This document shows, one piece after another, positions 17,069 to 26,846 of a stretch of DNA of 64,000 bases (its first letter is position 1; each line of letters opens with the position of its first letter). The stretch lies in the NCBI RefSeq assembly GCF_020551945.1, contig NZ_JAJBZH010000006.1, forward strand, positions 124,001 to 188,000, read 5' to 3'. The position numbers were made by a program, and so were the translations under genes. This stretch comes from Cellulosimicrobium marinum. GTDB taxonomy: Bacteria > Actinomycetota > Actinomycetes > Actinomycetales > Cellulomonadaceae. The notes beneath the pieces were generated by a model. The model made no database searches and was not told the DNA's origin. It was given only the letters and a program-made list of their open reading frames with translations.

Positions 17069-17674
17069 ATGCACTGCCCGTTCTGCCGTCACGCGGACTC
17101 CCGAGTCGTGGACTCGCGCACCTCCGACGACGGTGCTTCGATCCGTCGCCGCCGTCAGTGCCCGCAGTGCCAGCGACGGTTCACCACGGTCGAGACGGCG
17201 AGCCTGTCCGTGGTCAAGCGCTCCGGCGTCACCGAACCGTTCTCGCGCGAGAAGATCGTCAACGGCGTCCGCAAGGCGTGCCAGGGTCGTCCCGTCAACG
17301 AGGACGACCTCGCCCTCCTCGCGCAGCGCGTGGAGGAGACCATCCGCGCGAGCGGCAGCGCCGAGCTCGACGCCTACGAGATCGGCCTCGCCATCCTCGG
17401 ACCGCTGCGCGAGCTCGACGAGGTCGCCTACCTGCGGTTCGCGAGCGTCTACCAGGCTTTCGACTCCCTCGAGGACTTCGAGAGCGCGATCACGTCGCTG
17501 CGGGTCGAGAACGCGGAGCGCGACGCGGCACGCGCAGGCGACGGTGACGACGGCGCAGCGGCCGACGGCCCCGAGGGCGGCGTTGTCGACGGTGACGGCA
17601 GGCGTGGGGAGGGCGCGGCGCCCGCGCGACGTGCGGACGCCGCCGACCCGTCCTCAGAGGTCGCTGGAGCGTGA
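17069..17674 (+). CDS. nrdR: Transcriptional repressor NrdR
   Basis: 201 residues from ATG 17069 with GGAGGAG upstream. An N-terminal zinc ribbon (CPFC and CPQC) is followed by an ATP-cone domain ([24 protein letters not shown]). NrdR senses dATP/ATP and represses ribonucleotide reductase genes. It is about 45 residues longer than the usual 150-160, owing to an acidic Gly/Ala/Asp-rich tail. Many actinobacteria have a B12-dependent reductase next to nrdR; none is adjacent here. The last 21 bases overlap the end of the convergent aldo/keto reductase gene. Confidence 0.96.
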   Translation: MHCPFCRHADSRVVDSRTSDDGASIRRRRQCPQCQRRFTTVETASLSVVKRSGVTEPFSREKIVNGVRKACQGRPVNEDDLALLAQRVEETIRASGSAELDAYEIGLAILGPLRELDEVAYLRFASVYQAFDSLEDFESAITSLRVENAERDAARAGDGDDGAAADGPEGGVVDGDGRRGEGAAPARRADAADPSSEVAGA

Positions 17675-18703
17675 CGCCCAGAGGTTGATCCCGGTGTCGA
17701 CCGGGATCGCGTCGACCGCCCGCAGCTCCTCGTCGCTCAGCGGCGGTGCGTCCAGTGCCGCGAGGTTCGCGTCGAGCTGTCGTACGGAGCTCGCACCGAC
17801 GAGGACCGTCGTGACGCGCGGGTTGCGCAGGGCCCACACGAGGGCCGTCGCGGCGAGCGTGCGGCCCTGCGCGCGGGCGAGCCCGTCGAGGTGCCGCACG
17901 CGCTCGAGGTTCGCCGGGGACAGGTACTCGGGTCGCAGCGGTCCGCCGCGCGCGGCGCGGGAATCGTCGGGCGTCCCGTGCAGGTACTTGTCCGTGAGCA
18001 TCCCCTGCGCGAGCGGGGAGAAGGCGACGACGCCGAGACCGGCCTCGCCCGCGACGTCGAGCACGCTCCCGGCGTCGGCGTCGGGCTCCTCGATCCACCG
18101 GTTGAGCATCGAGTAGGAGACCTGGGTGACGGCCAGGTCGATGCCCAGGTCGGCTGCGACGCTCAGCGCCTCGCGGGTGCGCCGCGCGGAGTAGGACGAG
18201 ATGCCGACGTGGCGCGCGCGTCCCGACCGGACGGCCGTCGCGAGCGCGCCGACGGTCTCGGTGAGCGGCGTCGTCGGGTCGAACCGGTGGCTGTAGAAGA
18301 TGTCGACGTGGTCGACGCCGAGGCGGCGCAACGACGCGTCGAGCGAGGCGAGGAGGTACTTGCGGGACCCGCCCTCCCCGTAGGGCCCCGGTCCCATCCG
18401 GTAGCCGGCCTTCGTCGTCACGACGAGCTCGTCGCGCACGGGGCGCAGGTCCCGGGCGAGGAGGCGACCGAACGACTCCTCGGCGGCCCCTCCGGGCGGG
18501 CCGTAGTTGTTCGCGAGGTCGAGGTGCGTGACGCCGCGGTCCACGGCGTGGAGCACGATCTCGCGCTGCGTCGCGACGGGGTCCGCCTCGCCGAAGTTCT
18601 GCCACAGCCCCAGGGACAGGGTCGGCAGGGTCAGGCCGGACCGGCCGAGCCGGCGCTGGGGGACCCCCGGCGTGGGGGGCGAGGGCGACGGTTGCGTGGG
18701 CAC
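17654..18703 (-). CDS. Aldo/keto reductase, YghZ/Kv-beta-like
   Basis: 349 residues; GTG 18703 is chosen because TAGCGT lies seven bases before it, with GTG 18709 as alternative. [18 protein letters not shown] at the start, catalytic Asp and Tyr in [16 protein letters not shown], Lys in VVTTKAGY, His in [10 protein letters not shown], and a C-terminal NADPH-binding [12 protein letters not shown]. The [18 protein letters not shown] stretch is characteristic of the YghZ (L-glyceraldehyde 3-phosphate reductase) subgroup, which can detoxify methylglyoxal. Physiological substrate unknown. Overlaps nrdR by 21 bases tail to tail. Confidence 0.92.
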   Translation of the reverse strand: MPTQPSPSPPTPGVPQRRLGRSGLTLPTLSLGLWQNFGEADPVATQREIVLHAVDRGVTHLDLANNYGPPGGAAEESFGRLLARDLRPVRDELVVTTKAGYRMGPGPYGEGGSRKYLLASLDASLRRLGVDHVDIFYSHRFDPTTPLTETVGALATAVRSGRARHVGISSYSARRTREALSVAADLGIDLAVTQVSYSMLNRWIEEPDADAGSVLDVAGEAGLGVVAFSPLAQGMLTDKYLHGTPDDSRAARGGPLRPEYLSPANLERVRHLDGLARAQGRTLAATALVWALRNPRVTTVLVGASSVRQLDANLAALDAPPLSDEELRAVDAIPVDTGINLWASRSSDL

Positions 18704-18710
18704 GGTCACG

Positions 18711-18716
18711 ACGCTA
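18711..18716 (-). promoter_or_regulatory. -10 box of the aldo/keto reductase gene
   Basis: TAGCGT on the minus strand, seven bases before GTG 18703. Confidence 0.5.
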
Positions 18717-18839
18717 CCCGAGGGTGCTCCTCGACCGGGCGGAATCAGGTGGCGTCCCGGGCCTCGGCAGGGGAGGCTGACGGCAGGGCCCGCACGGCGG
18801 TCCCGTCGCACCACGCCCCCGAGGACGAGGAGACACGCC

Positions 18840-19031
18840 ATGGCGTCCGACCAGCAACGATCCGCCGAGACCGCGCCGAGCGAGGAGGCCAAGGCGAAGT
18901 TCCGCGAGGCGCTCGACCGCAAGAACGCCGCGCGGCACCGCACGGCCGACGGCGAGACCAACACGGGGTCGGTGCACGGTTCGGAGACCGTCGGTCCCGT
19001 CCAGCGCACCTTTCGCCGCAAGTCCGGCTGA
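18840..19031 (+). CDS. Small DUF5302-type protein
   Basis: 63 residues from ATG 18840, preceded by GAGGAG. Highly charged, rich in Ala, Glu, Lys and Arg, with EEAKAKFREALDRKN in the middle and VQRTFRRKSG at the end. This composition and size match the DUF5302 family of small actinobacterial proteins of unknown role. Divergent from the aldo/keto reductase and ended by a strong hairpin. Confidence 0.75.
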   Translation: MASDQQRSAETAPSEEAKAKFREALDRKNAARHRTADGETNTGSVHGSETVGPVQRTFRRKSG

Positions 19032-19068
19032 AGGTCCGGCCGAGCCCACGCCCCGGCGACATGTGACC

Positions 19069-19100
19069 GAGGCTGCGACCCCGTACCGGGTCGCAGCCTC
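19069..19100. terminator. Bidirectional terminator after the DUF5302 gene and the PPOX gene
   Basis: 13-bp perfect stem (19069-19081 with 19088-19100), 6-base loop, extended outward by a further imperfect stem to 19058 and 19111. The extension runs over the last codons of the convergent PPOX gene. Confidence 0.85.
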
Positions 19101-19102
19101 CG

Positions 19103-19537
19103 TCACGTGTCCGTCGTCCCGTGCGGCGCGAGCCGGAAGCGCCGGCCCGTGACGTCGTGCGCGGCGACCGCCACCCACTCCTCCGTGGGGACGTCGACGA
19201 CGGGGACGAGCGGCGGCCCGACGCGCTCCTCGGCCTCGACCTGCTCGGCCGTCTCGAGGCGTCGGGCCGTACCCCGCACCACCACGCTCCAGGCGGTGCC
19301 GTCGGAAATGCCGTCCCACTCGAGGGCGACCCGGTCGTTCGTCACGAGCGTCGCGAGCTTGGTCCCGGGCACCATGCGGAAGACGAGGGTGTCGTCGTGC
19401 GCCCGGACGGTCACGGGGAAGATGTCGGGCTCGCCCCGCACGCTCACGGCGAGGCGTGCGACGTGCGTCCCGGCGACCAGCGCCCTGCACGCGGGCTGGT
19501 CCAGCACCTCGACGGGGTCCTCCGTGTATCCGGTCAT
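19103..19537 (-). CDS. Pyridoxamine 5'-phosphate oxidase-related flavin-binding protein
   Basis: 144 residues, ATG 19537. A split beta-barrel: LVAGTHVARLAVSVRGEPDIFPVTV, then VFRMVPGTKLATLVTNDRVALEWDGI and a SVVVRGTARRLE strand. This is the pattern of small PPOX-like proteins in which the GTK region binds FMN phosphate. Substrate unknown; F420 is also possible in actinobacteria. A large palindrome lies between its promoter side and serA. Confidence 0.85.
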   Translation of the reverse strand: MTGYTEDPVEVLDQPACRALVAGTHVARLAVSVRGEPDIFPVTVRAHDDTLVFRMVPGTKLATLVTNDRVALEWDGISDGTAWSVVVRGTARRLETAEQVEAEERVGPPLVPVVDVPTEEWVAVAAHDVTGRRFRLAPHGTTDT

Positions 19538-19572
19538 GCTCCATCGTGGCGCCGCAGGGCCCGGGGACGCAG

Positions 19573-19608
19573 GGAGCGAAGGTCCCCCGGCCGGGGGACC
19601 TTCGCTCC
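19573..19608. terminator. 36-base perfect palindrome downstream of serA
   Basis: Arms 19573-19590 and 19591-19608 are exact reverse complements (18 bp, no spacer). It starts 20 bases after the serA stop on the transcribed strand, so it reads as the serA terminator. Confidence 0.85.
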
Positions 19609-19627
19609 GTGAGGCGCGTCGGCCTGC

Positions 19628-20827
19628 TCAGTCGAGGACGCGCAGGGCGATCGTCTGCTCCATGCCCGCGAGGGCGTCGACGACGGCCCGGTCCACGCGC
19701 GCGCCGACGTCCGTGACCACGTAGCCGAGGTCGCCCCGCGTCGCGAGGAGCTGGCCCTCGATGTTGGTGCCGTGCTCGGCGAGGGTCGCGTTGACCGCGG
19801 CGAGCACGCCGGGGGTGTTGCGGTGCAGGTGCGTGATCCGCGTGATGCCCGTGGTGTGCTCGAGCGCGAGGTTGGGGACGTTGACGCTCAGCGTCGTCGA
19901 CCCGGTCGTCAGGTAGTCGCGCAGCTTGGCGGAGACGAACTGGCCGATCGACTCCTGCGCCTCCTCCGTCGAGCCGCCGATGTGCGGCGTGAGGATGACG
20001 TTCGGCAGGCCGCGCAGCTCCGAGTGGAACGAGTCGCCCTTGCGCTTCGGCTCCTCGGGGAAGACGTCGACCGCCGCGCCCGCGACGTGGCCCGCGAGGA
20101 TCGACTCGCGCAGCGCGTCGTAGTCGACGACGAACCCGCGCGACAGGTTGAGGAAGATCGAGCCCGGACGCATGCGGGCGAACTGCTTCGCGCCGAACAT
20201 GCCCGCGTTGCCCTGGCGCCCGTCCACGTGCAGCGTGACGACGTCCGCCGTCTCGAGGAGCTCGTCGAGGGTGTCCATGCGGCGCGCGTTGCCGAGGGCC
20301 AGCTTCTCGGCGGTGTCGTAGAAGACCACGGACATGCCGAGGTTCTCCGCGACGACCGACAGCTGCGTGCCGATGTTGCCGTACCCGACGATGCCCAGGG
20401 TGCGCCCGCGGACCTCGTGCGCACCCTCGGCGGACTTGTCCCACACGCCGTCGTGCAGCGCGCGGTCGCGCTCGGTGAGCCGGCGCGTCAGGGCGATGAT
20501 CTCGGCGAGCGCGAGCTCGACGACGGAGCGCGTGTTCTGGAACGGGGCGTTGAACACCGCGACGCCCTGCGTCGCGGCGGAACGCAGGTCGATCTGGTTG
20601 GTGCCGATGCAGAACGCCCCGAGAGCCATGAGGTCGGGAGCGTTCTCCAGGACGTGCGCGGTGACGTTCGTCTTGGACCGGATGCCGAGCAGGTGGACAC
20701 CCTGGAGGGCGTCGACGAGCTCGGACTCGTCGAGCGCGCCGGTGCGGACGGTGACGTCGATCCCCGCGGCCTCGAGGTTCGAGGCGGCGAGCGGGTGGAG
20801 GTTCTCGAGGAGGAGGGCGCGTAGCAC
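19628..20827 (-). CDS. serA: D-3-phosphoglycerate dehydrogenase SerA
   Basis: 399 residues from GTG 20827. Substrate-binding N-terminus (GIRSKTNVTAHVLE), Rossmann GYGNIGTQ, the NLSRGFVVDYDAL and TPHIGGSTEEAQ catalytic region with the His, and a C-terminal ACT domain (NTPGVLAAVNATLAEHGTNIEG). Length and layout match the E. coli type rather than the longer mycobacterial one with an extra domain. It commits 3-phosphoglycerate to serine; the ACT domain suggests serine feedback. No in-frame ATG exists nearby; an ATG at 20836 is out of frame. Confidence 0.96.
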   Translation of the reverse strand: MLRALLLENLHPLAASNLEAAGIDVTVRTGALDESELVDALQGVHLLGIRSKTNVTAHVLENAPDLMALGAFCIGTNQIDLRSAATQGVAVFNAPFQNTRSVVELALAEIIALTRRLTERDRALHDGVWDKSAEGAHEVRGRTLGIVGYGNIGTQLSVVAENLGMSVVFYDTAEKLALGNARRMDTLDELLETADVVTLHVDGRQGNAGMFGAKQFARMRPGSIFLNLSRGFVVDYDALRESILAGHVAGAAVDVFPEEPKRKGDSFHSELRGLPNVILTPHIGGSTEEAQESIGQFVSAKLRDYLTTGSTTLSVNVPNLALEHTTGITRITHLHRNTPGVLAAVNATLAEHGTNIEGQLLATRGDLGYVVTDVGARVDRAVVDALAGMEQTIALRVLD

Positions 20828-20928
20828 GTCTCCATGGTGCGCCCGTCCCAGGGCGCGGACCAAACGGGTCTTGACCCTCGGGACGAGCCGACGGCGCTGC
20901 GCGGCGGCCGGGCGGCCGCGTCGGGGGG

Positions 20929-23160
20929 TCAGCCCGTCGCGCTCCCGAGCCCCTCGGGCAGGGGGCCGTGGTGCACGACCACGAGCCGCTGGGTCGGCCG
21001 GGTCATCGCGACGTAGAGGTCCGAGTCGCCCGACACCGCGGCGGCCACGCGCTCCGGCTCGACGAGCACGACGGCGTCGAACTCCAGGCCCTTCGCCTGG
21101 ACCGGGTCGAGGACCACCACCGGGGCCTCGGGGTCGTCGGGACGCTCGCCCGTGAGCGGTCCGAGCTGCGCGCGCAGCCGGGGCACGTCCGTGTGCGCGG
21201 CGACGACGGCCACGCGCCCGGCCCCGGCCGCGACGAAGGCGTCGCGGGCCCGCTCCGCCTGTTCCCGGACGGCCGGGCCGACGTCCTCGGGCGTGCCGAC
21301 GGTCACGACGCGCAGCGCGTCGGGGACGTCCCGGGCCGAGCGCAGCGGCGAGACGGGGAGCCCGGCGCGTGCGGCCACCTCGCGTGCGGTGTCCGCGACC
21401 GAGGCCGGCGTCCGGTAGTTGACCGTCAGCTCGGCGAGACGCCAGCCGTCGCGCAGCACCGGGTCGAGCGCCGAGGCCCAGTCGCGCGCACCGGCGGGGG
21501 ACGACGTCTGCGCCACGTCGCCCACCACCGTGAACGAGCGCGTCGGGCACCGCCGCACGAGCATCCGCCACGCCATCGCCGACAGCTCCTGCGCCTCGTC
21601 CACGACGACGTGGCCGTAGGTCCAGCTCCGGTCCTGCGCGGCGCGCTCGGCCGTCGTGAGACGCGGGCCGCTCGTCGAGAAGCGGTCGGCGAGCACCTCG
21701 GCGTCGACGATGCCCCCGCCCGCCCCGCTCGACGCGAGCACCTGCCGGGCGTACTCCAGGTCCTGGGCGCGCTGCGCGGTGCGTGCCGCCGCCTCGGCCC
21801 GGGCGGCCTGGTCGTCCTCGCCGAGGAGCTCGGCGGCCTCGTCGAGCAGGGGCACGTCGGCCGGCGACCAGGGCGCCCCGGGCTCGCGCGCGAGCAGGCG
21901 CCGGTCCGCCGCGGAGAGCTCGGGCGCGGCCTCTGCGAGGCGGTGCGGCTTGGTGTACAGGTCCTCGACGAGCCGCTGGGGCGTGAGCGGGAACCAGGCG
22001 AGGTTGAGGGCGACGCGCACGTCGCGGTGCGCGCGCAGGTCCTCCAGGACGAGGGCGCGGTCCTCGGCCACGAGCGGCTCGCCGAGCCGCGCCGCGTACT
22101 GGTCCGCCAGGCGCGCGAGCATGTCGCGGACGAACGCGACCCGGGCGAGGTTGTGCGGCTTGTGGGTGCGGCGGGCCTTGGCGATCGCGTCCCGCACGTC
22201 GCGACGTCGCACGAGCAGGTCGTGGCCGTCGATCCGGACGGGCACGTCGCGGGCCGGGACGCGCTCGCGGGCGCGCACGGCACGCCGCACGACCTGTGCC
22301 ATCACCGCGCGGCCCTTGACCTCGGCGGACCGCGGGTCCTCCTCGGCCCTCGCGACGACACCCGGCACGAGGTCCGCGACCGTCGTGCTCACCACGCCCG
22401 TCTCGCCGAGCGACGGCAGGACCTGGTCGATGTAGCGCAGGAAGGAGTGGCTCGGCCCGACGAGCAGGACCCCCGAGCGTTCCAGCACGCGCCGGTGCGC
22501 GTAGAGCAGGTAGGCCGCGCGGTGCAGCGCGACCGCCGTCTTGCCCGTCCCGGGACCGCCCTGCACGACGAGCGCACCCGCGAGCCCGGACCGGATCACC
22601 GCGTCCTGCTCGGCCTGGATCGTCGCCACGATGTCGCCCATGCGCCCGGTGCGCCCCGCGGCCATCGCCGCGAGCAGCGCGCCCTCCCCGGACAACGTCG
22701 ACGCCGTCACGTCGTCGGACGCGTCGAGGTCGAGCAGCTCGTCCTCGACGCCGGTCACCTCGCGCCGGACCGTGACGAGGTGCCGACGGCGCACGACCCC
22801 GTCCGGGTGCGCGGCCGTCGCGCGGTAGAAGGCCTGCGCCGCCGGGGCGCGCCAGTCCGTGAGCAGGGAGGTGTGCTCCGCGTCGGTCAGGCCGAGCCGG
22901 CCGACGTAGCGGCGGGTGCCGTCGTCGAGGTCGAGGCGACCGAACGCGAGCCGGTCCTCCACGGCGTCGAGCTGTGCGGCGCGGTCCTCGTAGAGCGTCG
23001 CGAACGCGTCGCGCTCGCTGCGGTTCTGCGGCGACCCCGACGGGCCGGACCGTCGCACCTGCGCCAGCCGGGCGCGGGTCGTGCGCCGCAGCTCGTCGAG
23101 GCGTGCGTAGAGGGTGTCCACGACCTCCTGCTCGAGCCGGAGCTCGTCGATGCGTCCCAC
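20929..23160 (-). CDS. UvrD/Rep-like superfamily 1 helicase of HelD/HelR type
   Basis: 743 residues from GTG 23160 (AGGGA upstream); ATG 23226 is an alternative that adds 22 residues. A coiled-coil N-terminus (LEQEVVDTLYARLDELRRTTRARL), split ATPase with Walker A GGPGTGKTAVAL, Walker B VVVDEAQELSAMAW, and C-terminal VQAKGLEFDAVVLVEPE and YVAMTRPTQRLVVVHHG. This is the layout of HelD, an RNA-polymerase-binding recycling factor; actinobacterial HelR members of the group free polymerase from rifampicin. Whether this protein binds RNA polymerase cannot be proved from sequence. It is divergent from the PP2C-kinase operon. Confidence 0.88.
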   Translation of the reverse strand: MGRIDELRLEQEVVDTLYARLDELRRTTRARLAQVRRSGPSGSPQNRSERDAFATLYEDRAAQLDAVEDRLAFGRLDLDDGTRRYVGRLGLTDAEHTSLLTDWRAPAAQAFYRATAAHPDGVVRRRHLVTVRREVTGVEDELLDLDASDDVTASTLSGEGALLAAMAAGRTGRMGDIVATIQAEQDAVIRSGLAGALVVQGGPGTGKTAVALHRAAYLLYAHRRVLERSGVLLVGPSHSFLRYIDQVLPSLGETGVVSTTVADLVPGVVARAEEDPRSAEVKGRAVMAQVVRRAVRARERVPARDVPVRIDGHDLLVRRRDVRDAIAKARRTHKPHNLARVAFVRDMLARLADQYAARLGEPLVAEDRALVLEDLRAHRDVRVALNLAWFPLTPQRLVEDLYTKPHRLAEAAPELSAADRRLLAREPGAPWSPADVPLLDEAAELLGEDDQAARAEAAARTAQRAQDLEYARQVLASSGAGGGIVDAEVLADRFSTSGPRLTTAERAAQDRSWTYGHVVVDEAQELSAMAWRMLVRRCPTRSFTVVGDVAQTSSPAGARDWASALDPVLRDGWRLAELTVNYRTPASVADTAREVAARAGLPVSPLRSARDVPDALRVVTVGTPEDVGPAVREQAERARDAFVAAGAGRVAVVAAHTDVPRLRAQLGPLTGERPDDPEAPVVVLDPVQAKGLEFDAVVLVEPERVAAAVSGDSDLYVAMTRPTQRLVVVHHGPLPEGLGSATG

Positions 23161-23312
23161 GCTGTCCCTTCGTCCGCGCTCGGCCGCCGCGCCGGGCGTG
23201 CCCCGGCTCGCGACGCGGCCGTCCATTATGGCGCACCCCGGCACGCACGAGGACGTCCCGCCCCCGGACGGGCGCGCCGCCCGCGCTCCGTGGCGGGTCG
23301 GCCGCGTCCCGC

Positions 23313-23318
23313 TAGGAT
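23313..23318 (+). promoter_or_regulatory. -10 box before the 9-codon leader and PP2C gene
   Basis: TAGGAT, eight bases before ATG 23327. Confidence 0.5.
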
Positions 23319-23326
23319 CGGGGGCC

Positions 23327-23356
23327 ATGGCGACCAGTGGGGTGCGGGCGTCGTGA
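23327..23356 (+). CDS. Possible 9-codon leaderless leader ORF coupled to the PP2C gene
   Basis: ATG 23327 follows TAGGAT and encodes MATSGVRAS before TGA. The stop overlaps the GTG 23353 start of the next gene as GTGA. It is either a coupling leader or a chance ORF. Confidence 0.4.
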   Translation: MATSGVRAS

Positions 23357-24690
23357 CCGGGCAGGACCGGCACGTGCCCGCGGCGAGCACGACTCCCGGC
23401 GCGTCGGGCGCCCGGGCCGGGGCGGGGCTCACGGCCCCCTCGCCGGCGGTCCTCGCCCCCACCGACGTGCTGCACATCCTCCTCGTCGAGGACGACGACG
23501 GCGACGCGGTCCTCGTCGAGGAGCTCCTCGCGGACGCGAGCCTCAAGGTCGAGCTGCACCGTGCGACGACGCTGGACCTGGCGATCGAGACCCTGCCGGC
23601 CCGACACGTCGACTGCGTCCTCCTCGACCTCGGGCTGCCCGACTCCGTGGGGCTCGGCGGCGTCGAGCGACTGCGTGCCGGGACGAGCCCGCCCGCGCTC
23701 GTCGTGCTCACGGGCCACTCGGGGATCGACCTCGGCGTCCAGGCGGTCGCGGCCGGTGCCGACGACTACCTCGTCAAGGGTGAGGTCGACGCCGACCTGC
23801 TGGGGCGCTCCGTGCGGTACGCCGTGCAGCGCCGCAAGTCGGAGGAGCAGCAGCGGGCGCTCTACCGCAGCGAGGTCCGGGCGGCCGAGACGACCCGGCT
23901 CGAGCGGGCGCTCCTGCCGACCCCGCTCGTCGAGGACGAGCGGCTCGCGGTGATGGTGGGCTACGTCCCCGGCGGGAACGGGCTCCTGGGGGGCGACTTC
24001 TACGACGCCGTGGAGCGTCCGGACGGCTCCGTGCTGTGCATCGTGGGCGACGTCGCCGGCCACGGCCCCGACGAGGCCGCCCTCGGGGCGACGTTGCGCA
24101 CGGCCTGGCGCACCCTCGTGCTGTCCGACACCGAGCCCGCCGACATCCTGCCCCTCCTGGAACGCGTCCTCGTGCCCGAGCGAGCCCGGCCGGAGGTCTT
24201 CGTCACGCTGTGCCAGGTGGTCGTCGACCCCGCCCGACGCCGCGCCGACCTCTACCTCGCGGGTCACCTCGCGCCGCTGCTCCTCCAGGACACCGTGACG
24301 GAGGTGGTCCCCCGGGCGCGCGGGCGGGCGCTGGGGATCCCGGTCACCGGGGGGTGGACGGCTCAGCCCGTCGAGCTCGGCGGGCGCTGGGCCCTCATGC
24401 TGTACACCGACGGCCTCGTCGAGGCGACGCTCGCCGGGTCGGGCACCGCGCCCGCGGGCCGGCCCGAGCGGATCGGCGCCGACGGCCTGCGCCGGGTCGT
24501 CGACGAGGCGCTGCGCGACGGGGGCACGGACGGCGTCGTGGAGCGCGTGTTCCGGCGTGTGCGGGACCTGCACGGCGGTCCGCTCGCCGACGACGCCGCG
24601 CTGCTCGTCGTCGGCTGGGCGGGCGACGACTCCGTCACGCCCGCCGAGCGCACGGCCACCCTCGCCGACTCCGACGAGTGGGCCCGGTGA
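23353..24690 (+). CDS. Response regulator fused to PP2C/SpoIIE phosphatase (RsbU-like)
   Basis: 445 residues from GTG 23353. After a 35-residue Ala/Pro-rich start comes a receiver domain ([14 protein letters not shown], phospho-acceptor Asp92 in LLDLGLPDS, Lys in DDYLVKGEV), a linker helix, then a PP2C domain with [15 protein letters not shown] and [10 protein letters not shown] metal ligands. Such proteins dephosphorylate anti-sigma antagonists in partner-switching cascades when the receiver is phosphorylated. No anti-sigma factor or antagonist is encoded next to it. It starts a three-gene operon with GTGA and ATGA overlaps. Confidence 0.92.
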   Translation: MTGQDRHVPAASTTPGASGARAGAGLTAPSPAVLAPTDVLHILLVEDDDGDAVLVEELLADASLKVELHRATTLDLAIETLPARHVDCVLLDLGLPDSVGLGGVERLRAGTSPPALVVLTGHSGIDLGVQAVAAGADDYLVKGEVDADLLGRSVRYAVQRRKSEEQQRALYRSEVRAAETTRLERALLPTPLVEDERLAVMVGYVPGGNGLLGGDFYDAVERPDGSVLCIVGDVAGHGPDEAALGATLRTAWRTLVLSDTEPADILPLLERVLVPERARPEVFVTLCQVVVDPARRRADLYLAGHLAPLLLQDTVTEVVPRARGRALGIPVTGGWTAQPVELGGRWALMLYTDGLVEATLAGSGTAPAGRPERIGADGLRRVVDEALRDGGTDGVVERVFRRVRDLHGGPLADDAALLVVGWAGDDSVTPAERTATLADSDEWAR

Positions 24691-26315
24691 GCGCGGGGCG
24701 CCGCGCCCCGACGCTGCGTCGTCGGCTCGGCTGGGCGCTCGTCGTGGCGGGCGTGATCGTCCTCGGCGTGGTCACGACGTCGGCGGTCGCCCTGTCCCGC
24801 GTCCTCACCCTCCAGGAGCAGATCACCGGCCCGTACTTCGAGGCCGTCTCGAGCGCCGACTCCGCGTTCGTGGCCCTGATCGACGCCGAGTCGGCACTCC
24901 GGTCCTACGTCGCGACCGGCGACGAGACGGCGCTGGAGGCCTACGGGCGGGCGATGGGCTCCGACACCCTGCTCGACGGCGCCGACCCCGGACGCCTCGA
25001 CGCGCTGGCCCCGGACCCCGAGCTGCGGGGTGCGGTCGACGACGCGGTCGACGCGATCGGGGTCTGGGTGGACGAGTTCGTCCAGCCTGCTCTCGTCACG
25101 ACGCAGCGCGAGGGCCCGGGCTCGGTGACCGTCACCGAGCGCGCGCAGGGCCTCGCGCTGTTCGCGGACGCGCGGGCCGCCGCCGGGACCTACGTCGACG
25201 AGCTGCGCGAGCACCGCGCGGAGGCCGTCGAGGCCCTCGACCGGTGGAGCAGGGTCCTGTTCGGCAGCGTCCTGGTCCTGGTGGGCGCCGCGCTGGCCGT
25301 CGGCATCATCCTCTGGGTGTGCCTCGAGCGGTGGGTCACCGACCCCCTCGCGCTCCTCGCGCACCGCGTCCGCCGGGTGAGCTCGGGACGGCTCGACGAG
25401 CCGGTCGTCACGTCCGGTCCCGCCGAGATCGCCGACCTCGCGCACGACGTCGAGCACATGCGCGTCGAGCTGGTCGACCAGGTGGCGCAGATCCGGGCGT
25501 CGCACGCCGACGCGGCGCGTTCGCACGCTCTCCTCGAGGAGCAGGCGAACGAGCTCGAGCGGTCCAACCGCGATCTGGAGCAGTTCGCGTACGTGGCCTC
25601 CCACGACCTCCAGGAACCGTTGCGCAAGGTCGCGAGCTTCACGCAGCTGCTGAAGAAGCGCTACGGGGGCGAGCTCGACGACCGCGCCGACCAGTACATC
25701 GACTTCGCCGTGGACGGCGCGAAGCGCATGCAGCGCCTGATCCAGGACCTGCTGGGGTTCTCGCGGGTCGGCCGCACGGGCACCGAGCGGGTGGACGTCG
25801 ACCTGGAGTCGACCCTCGAGACGGTCCTGTCGGACCTGTCCGAGGCGCTCGCGGCCGCGGGGGCGACCGTCACGCACGACCCGCTCCCCACCGTGGTGGG
25901 CGAGCAGGCGCTCCTCCAGCAGCTCCTCGCCAACCTCGTCGGCAACGCCGTGAAGTTCCGCTCGCCCGACCGCGCCCCTGTGGTGCACGTCGGTGTGCTC
26001 GCGCACGACACGCACTGGGAGATCTCGGTCGCGGACAACGGCATCGGGATCGACCCGCAGTACGCGGAGCGCGTCTTCGTCATCTTCCAGCGGCTGCACG
26101 CCAAGGACGTCTACGAGGGGACGGGGATCGGGCTCGCCCTGTGCAAGCGCATCGTCGAGTACCACGGGGGGCGCATCTGGATCGACCCGCGCGAGGGCGG
26201 CACGACGGTCCGGTTCACGCTCGCGCACGCGTACGTGCACGCCCAGGTCGGCTACGCTCGGCCCGAGCACGGTGCCTCGCGCACGGGCCACGACCACGAG
26301 GAGACCTCTGCATGA
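24687..26315 (+). CDS. CHASE3-type membrane sensor histidine kinase
   Basis: 542 residues from GTG 24687, overlapping the PP2C stop. Membrane helix near 15-35, an extracellular helical CHASE3-like domain ([18 protein letters not shown]), a second helix ([20 protein letters not shown]), HAMP, coiled coil, HisKA with His306 in [12 protein letters not shown], and HATPase with [17 protein letters not shown] and [14 protein letters not shown]. The IFQRLHAKD stretch is typical of phytochrome-class kinases that partner with Rcp1-type regulators. It should phosphorylate the adjacent receivers. Signal unknown. Confidence 0.93.
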   Translation: MSAGRRAPTLRRRLGWALVVAGVIVLGVVTTSAVALSRVLTLQEQITGPYFEAVSSADSAFVALIDAESALRSYVATGDETALEAYGRAMGSDTLLDGADPGRLDALAPDPELRGAVDDAVDAIGVWVDEFVQPALVTTQREGPGSVTVTERAQGLALFADARAAAGTYVDELREHRAEAVEALDRWSRVLFGSVLVLVGAALAVGIILWVCLERWVTDPLALLAHRVRRVSSGRLDEPVVTSGPAEIADLAHDVEHMRVELVDQVAQIRASHADAARSHALLEEQANELERSNRDLEQFAYVASHDLQEPLRKVASFTQLLKKRYGGELDDRADQYIDFAVDGAKRMQRLIQDLLGFSRVGRTGTERVDVDLESTLETVLSDLSEALAAAGATVTHDPLPTVVGEQALLQQLLANLVGNAVKFRSPDRAPVVHVGVLAHDTHWEISVADNGIGIDPQYAERVFVIFQRLHAKDVYEGTGIGLALCKRIVEYHGGRIWIDPREGGTTVRFTLAHAYVHAQVGYARPEHGASRTGHDHEETSA

Positions 26316-26752
26316 GCCACGGCACCAAGCCCATCGACGTGCTGCTCGTCGAGGACGACCCGGGCGACGTGCTCATGACGCGCGAGGCCTTCGAGGACCA
26401 CAAGGTGACGAACCGCCTCTCCGTCGTCTCCGACGGGGTGAGCGCGCTCGCGTTCCTCCGCAAGGAGGGCGAGCACGCCGACGCCCCGACCCCGGACCTC
26501 ATCCTGCTCGACCTCAACCTCCCCCGCATGGACGGGCGCGAGGTGCTCGCCGAGCTCAAGGCGGACGACGCGCTGCGCAAGATCCCGGTCGTCGTGCTCA
26601 CGACCTCCGAGGCGGAGGAGGACGTGGTGCGCAGCTACTCGCTCCACGCCAACGCGTACGTGACGAAGCCGGTCGACTTCGACCGCTTCATCGACGTGGT
26701 CCGTCAGATCGACGACTTCTTCGTCTCGGTCGTCCGGCTGCCCGGGCGCTGA
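26312..26752 (+). CDS. Single-domain response regulator, Rcp1-like
   Basis: 146 residues, ATG 26312 overlapping the kinase stop (ATGA). Receiver only: [17 protein letters not shown], Asp67 in [11 protein letters not shown], Thr and Ser in [12 protein letters not shown], Lys in [10 protein letters not shown]. No output domain, as in Rcp1 partners of phytochrome-class kinases. It probably acts as a phosphate shuttle or by binding a partner protein, possibly competing with the receiver of the PP2C protein. Confidence 0.93.
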   Translation: MSHGTKPIDVLLVEDDPGDVLMTREAFEDHKVTNRLSVVSDGVSALAFLRKEGEHADAPTPDLILLDLNLPRMDGREVLAELKADDALRKIPVVVLTTSEAEEDVVRSYSLHANAYVTKPVDFDRFIDVVRQIDDFFVSVVRLPGR

Positions 26753-26846
26753 CGGGAAGGTTCTCCCGCGTCGGCGCGTTGTCACCACAGGCGCCGGCCC
26801 GGCACGGTGCCCCCCAGCGCGACGCCGGACACCACGAGGAGGACGG

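Noticed and set aside
19573-19608. Operator for the PPOX gene in the 36-base palindrome
   Set aside because: It lies upstream of that gene, but its size and its place 20 bases after the serA stop fit a terminator better.
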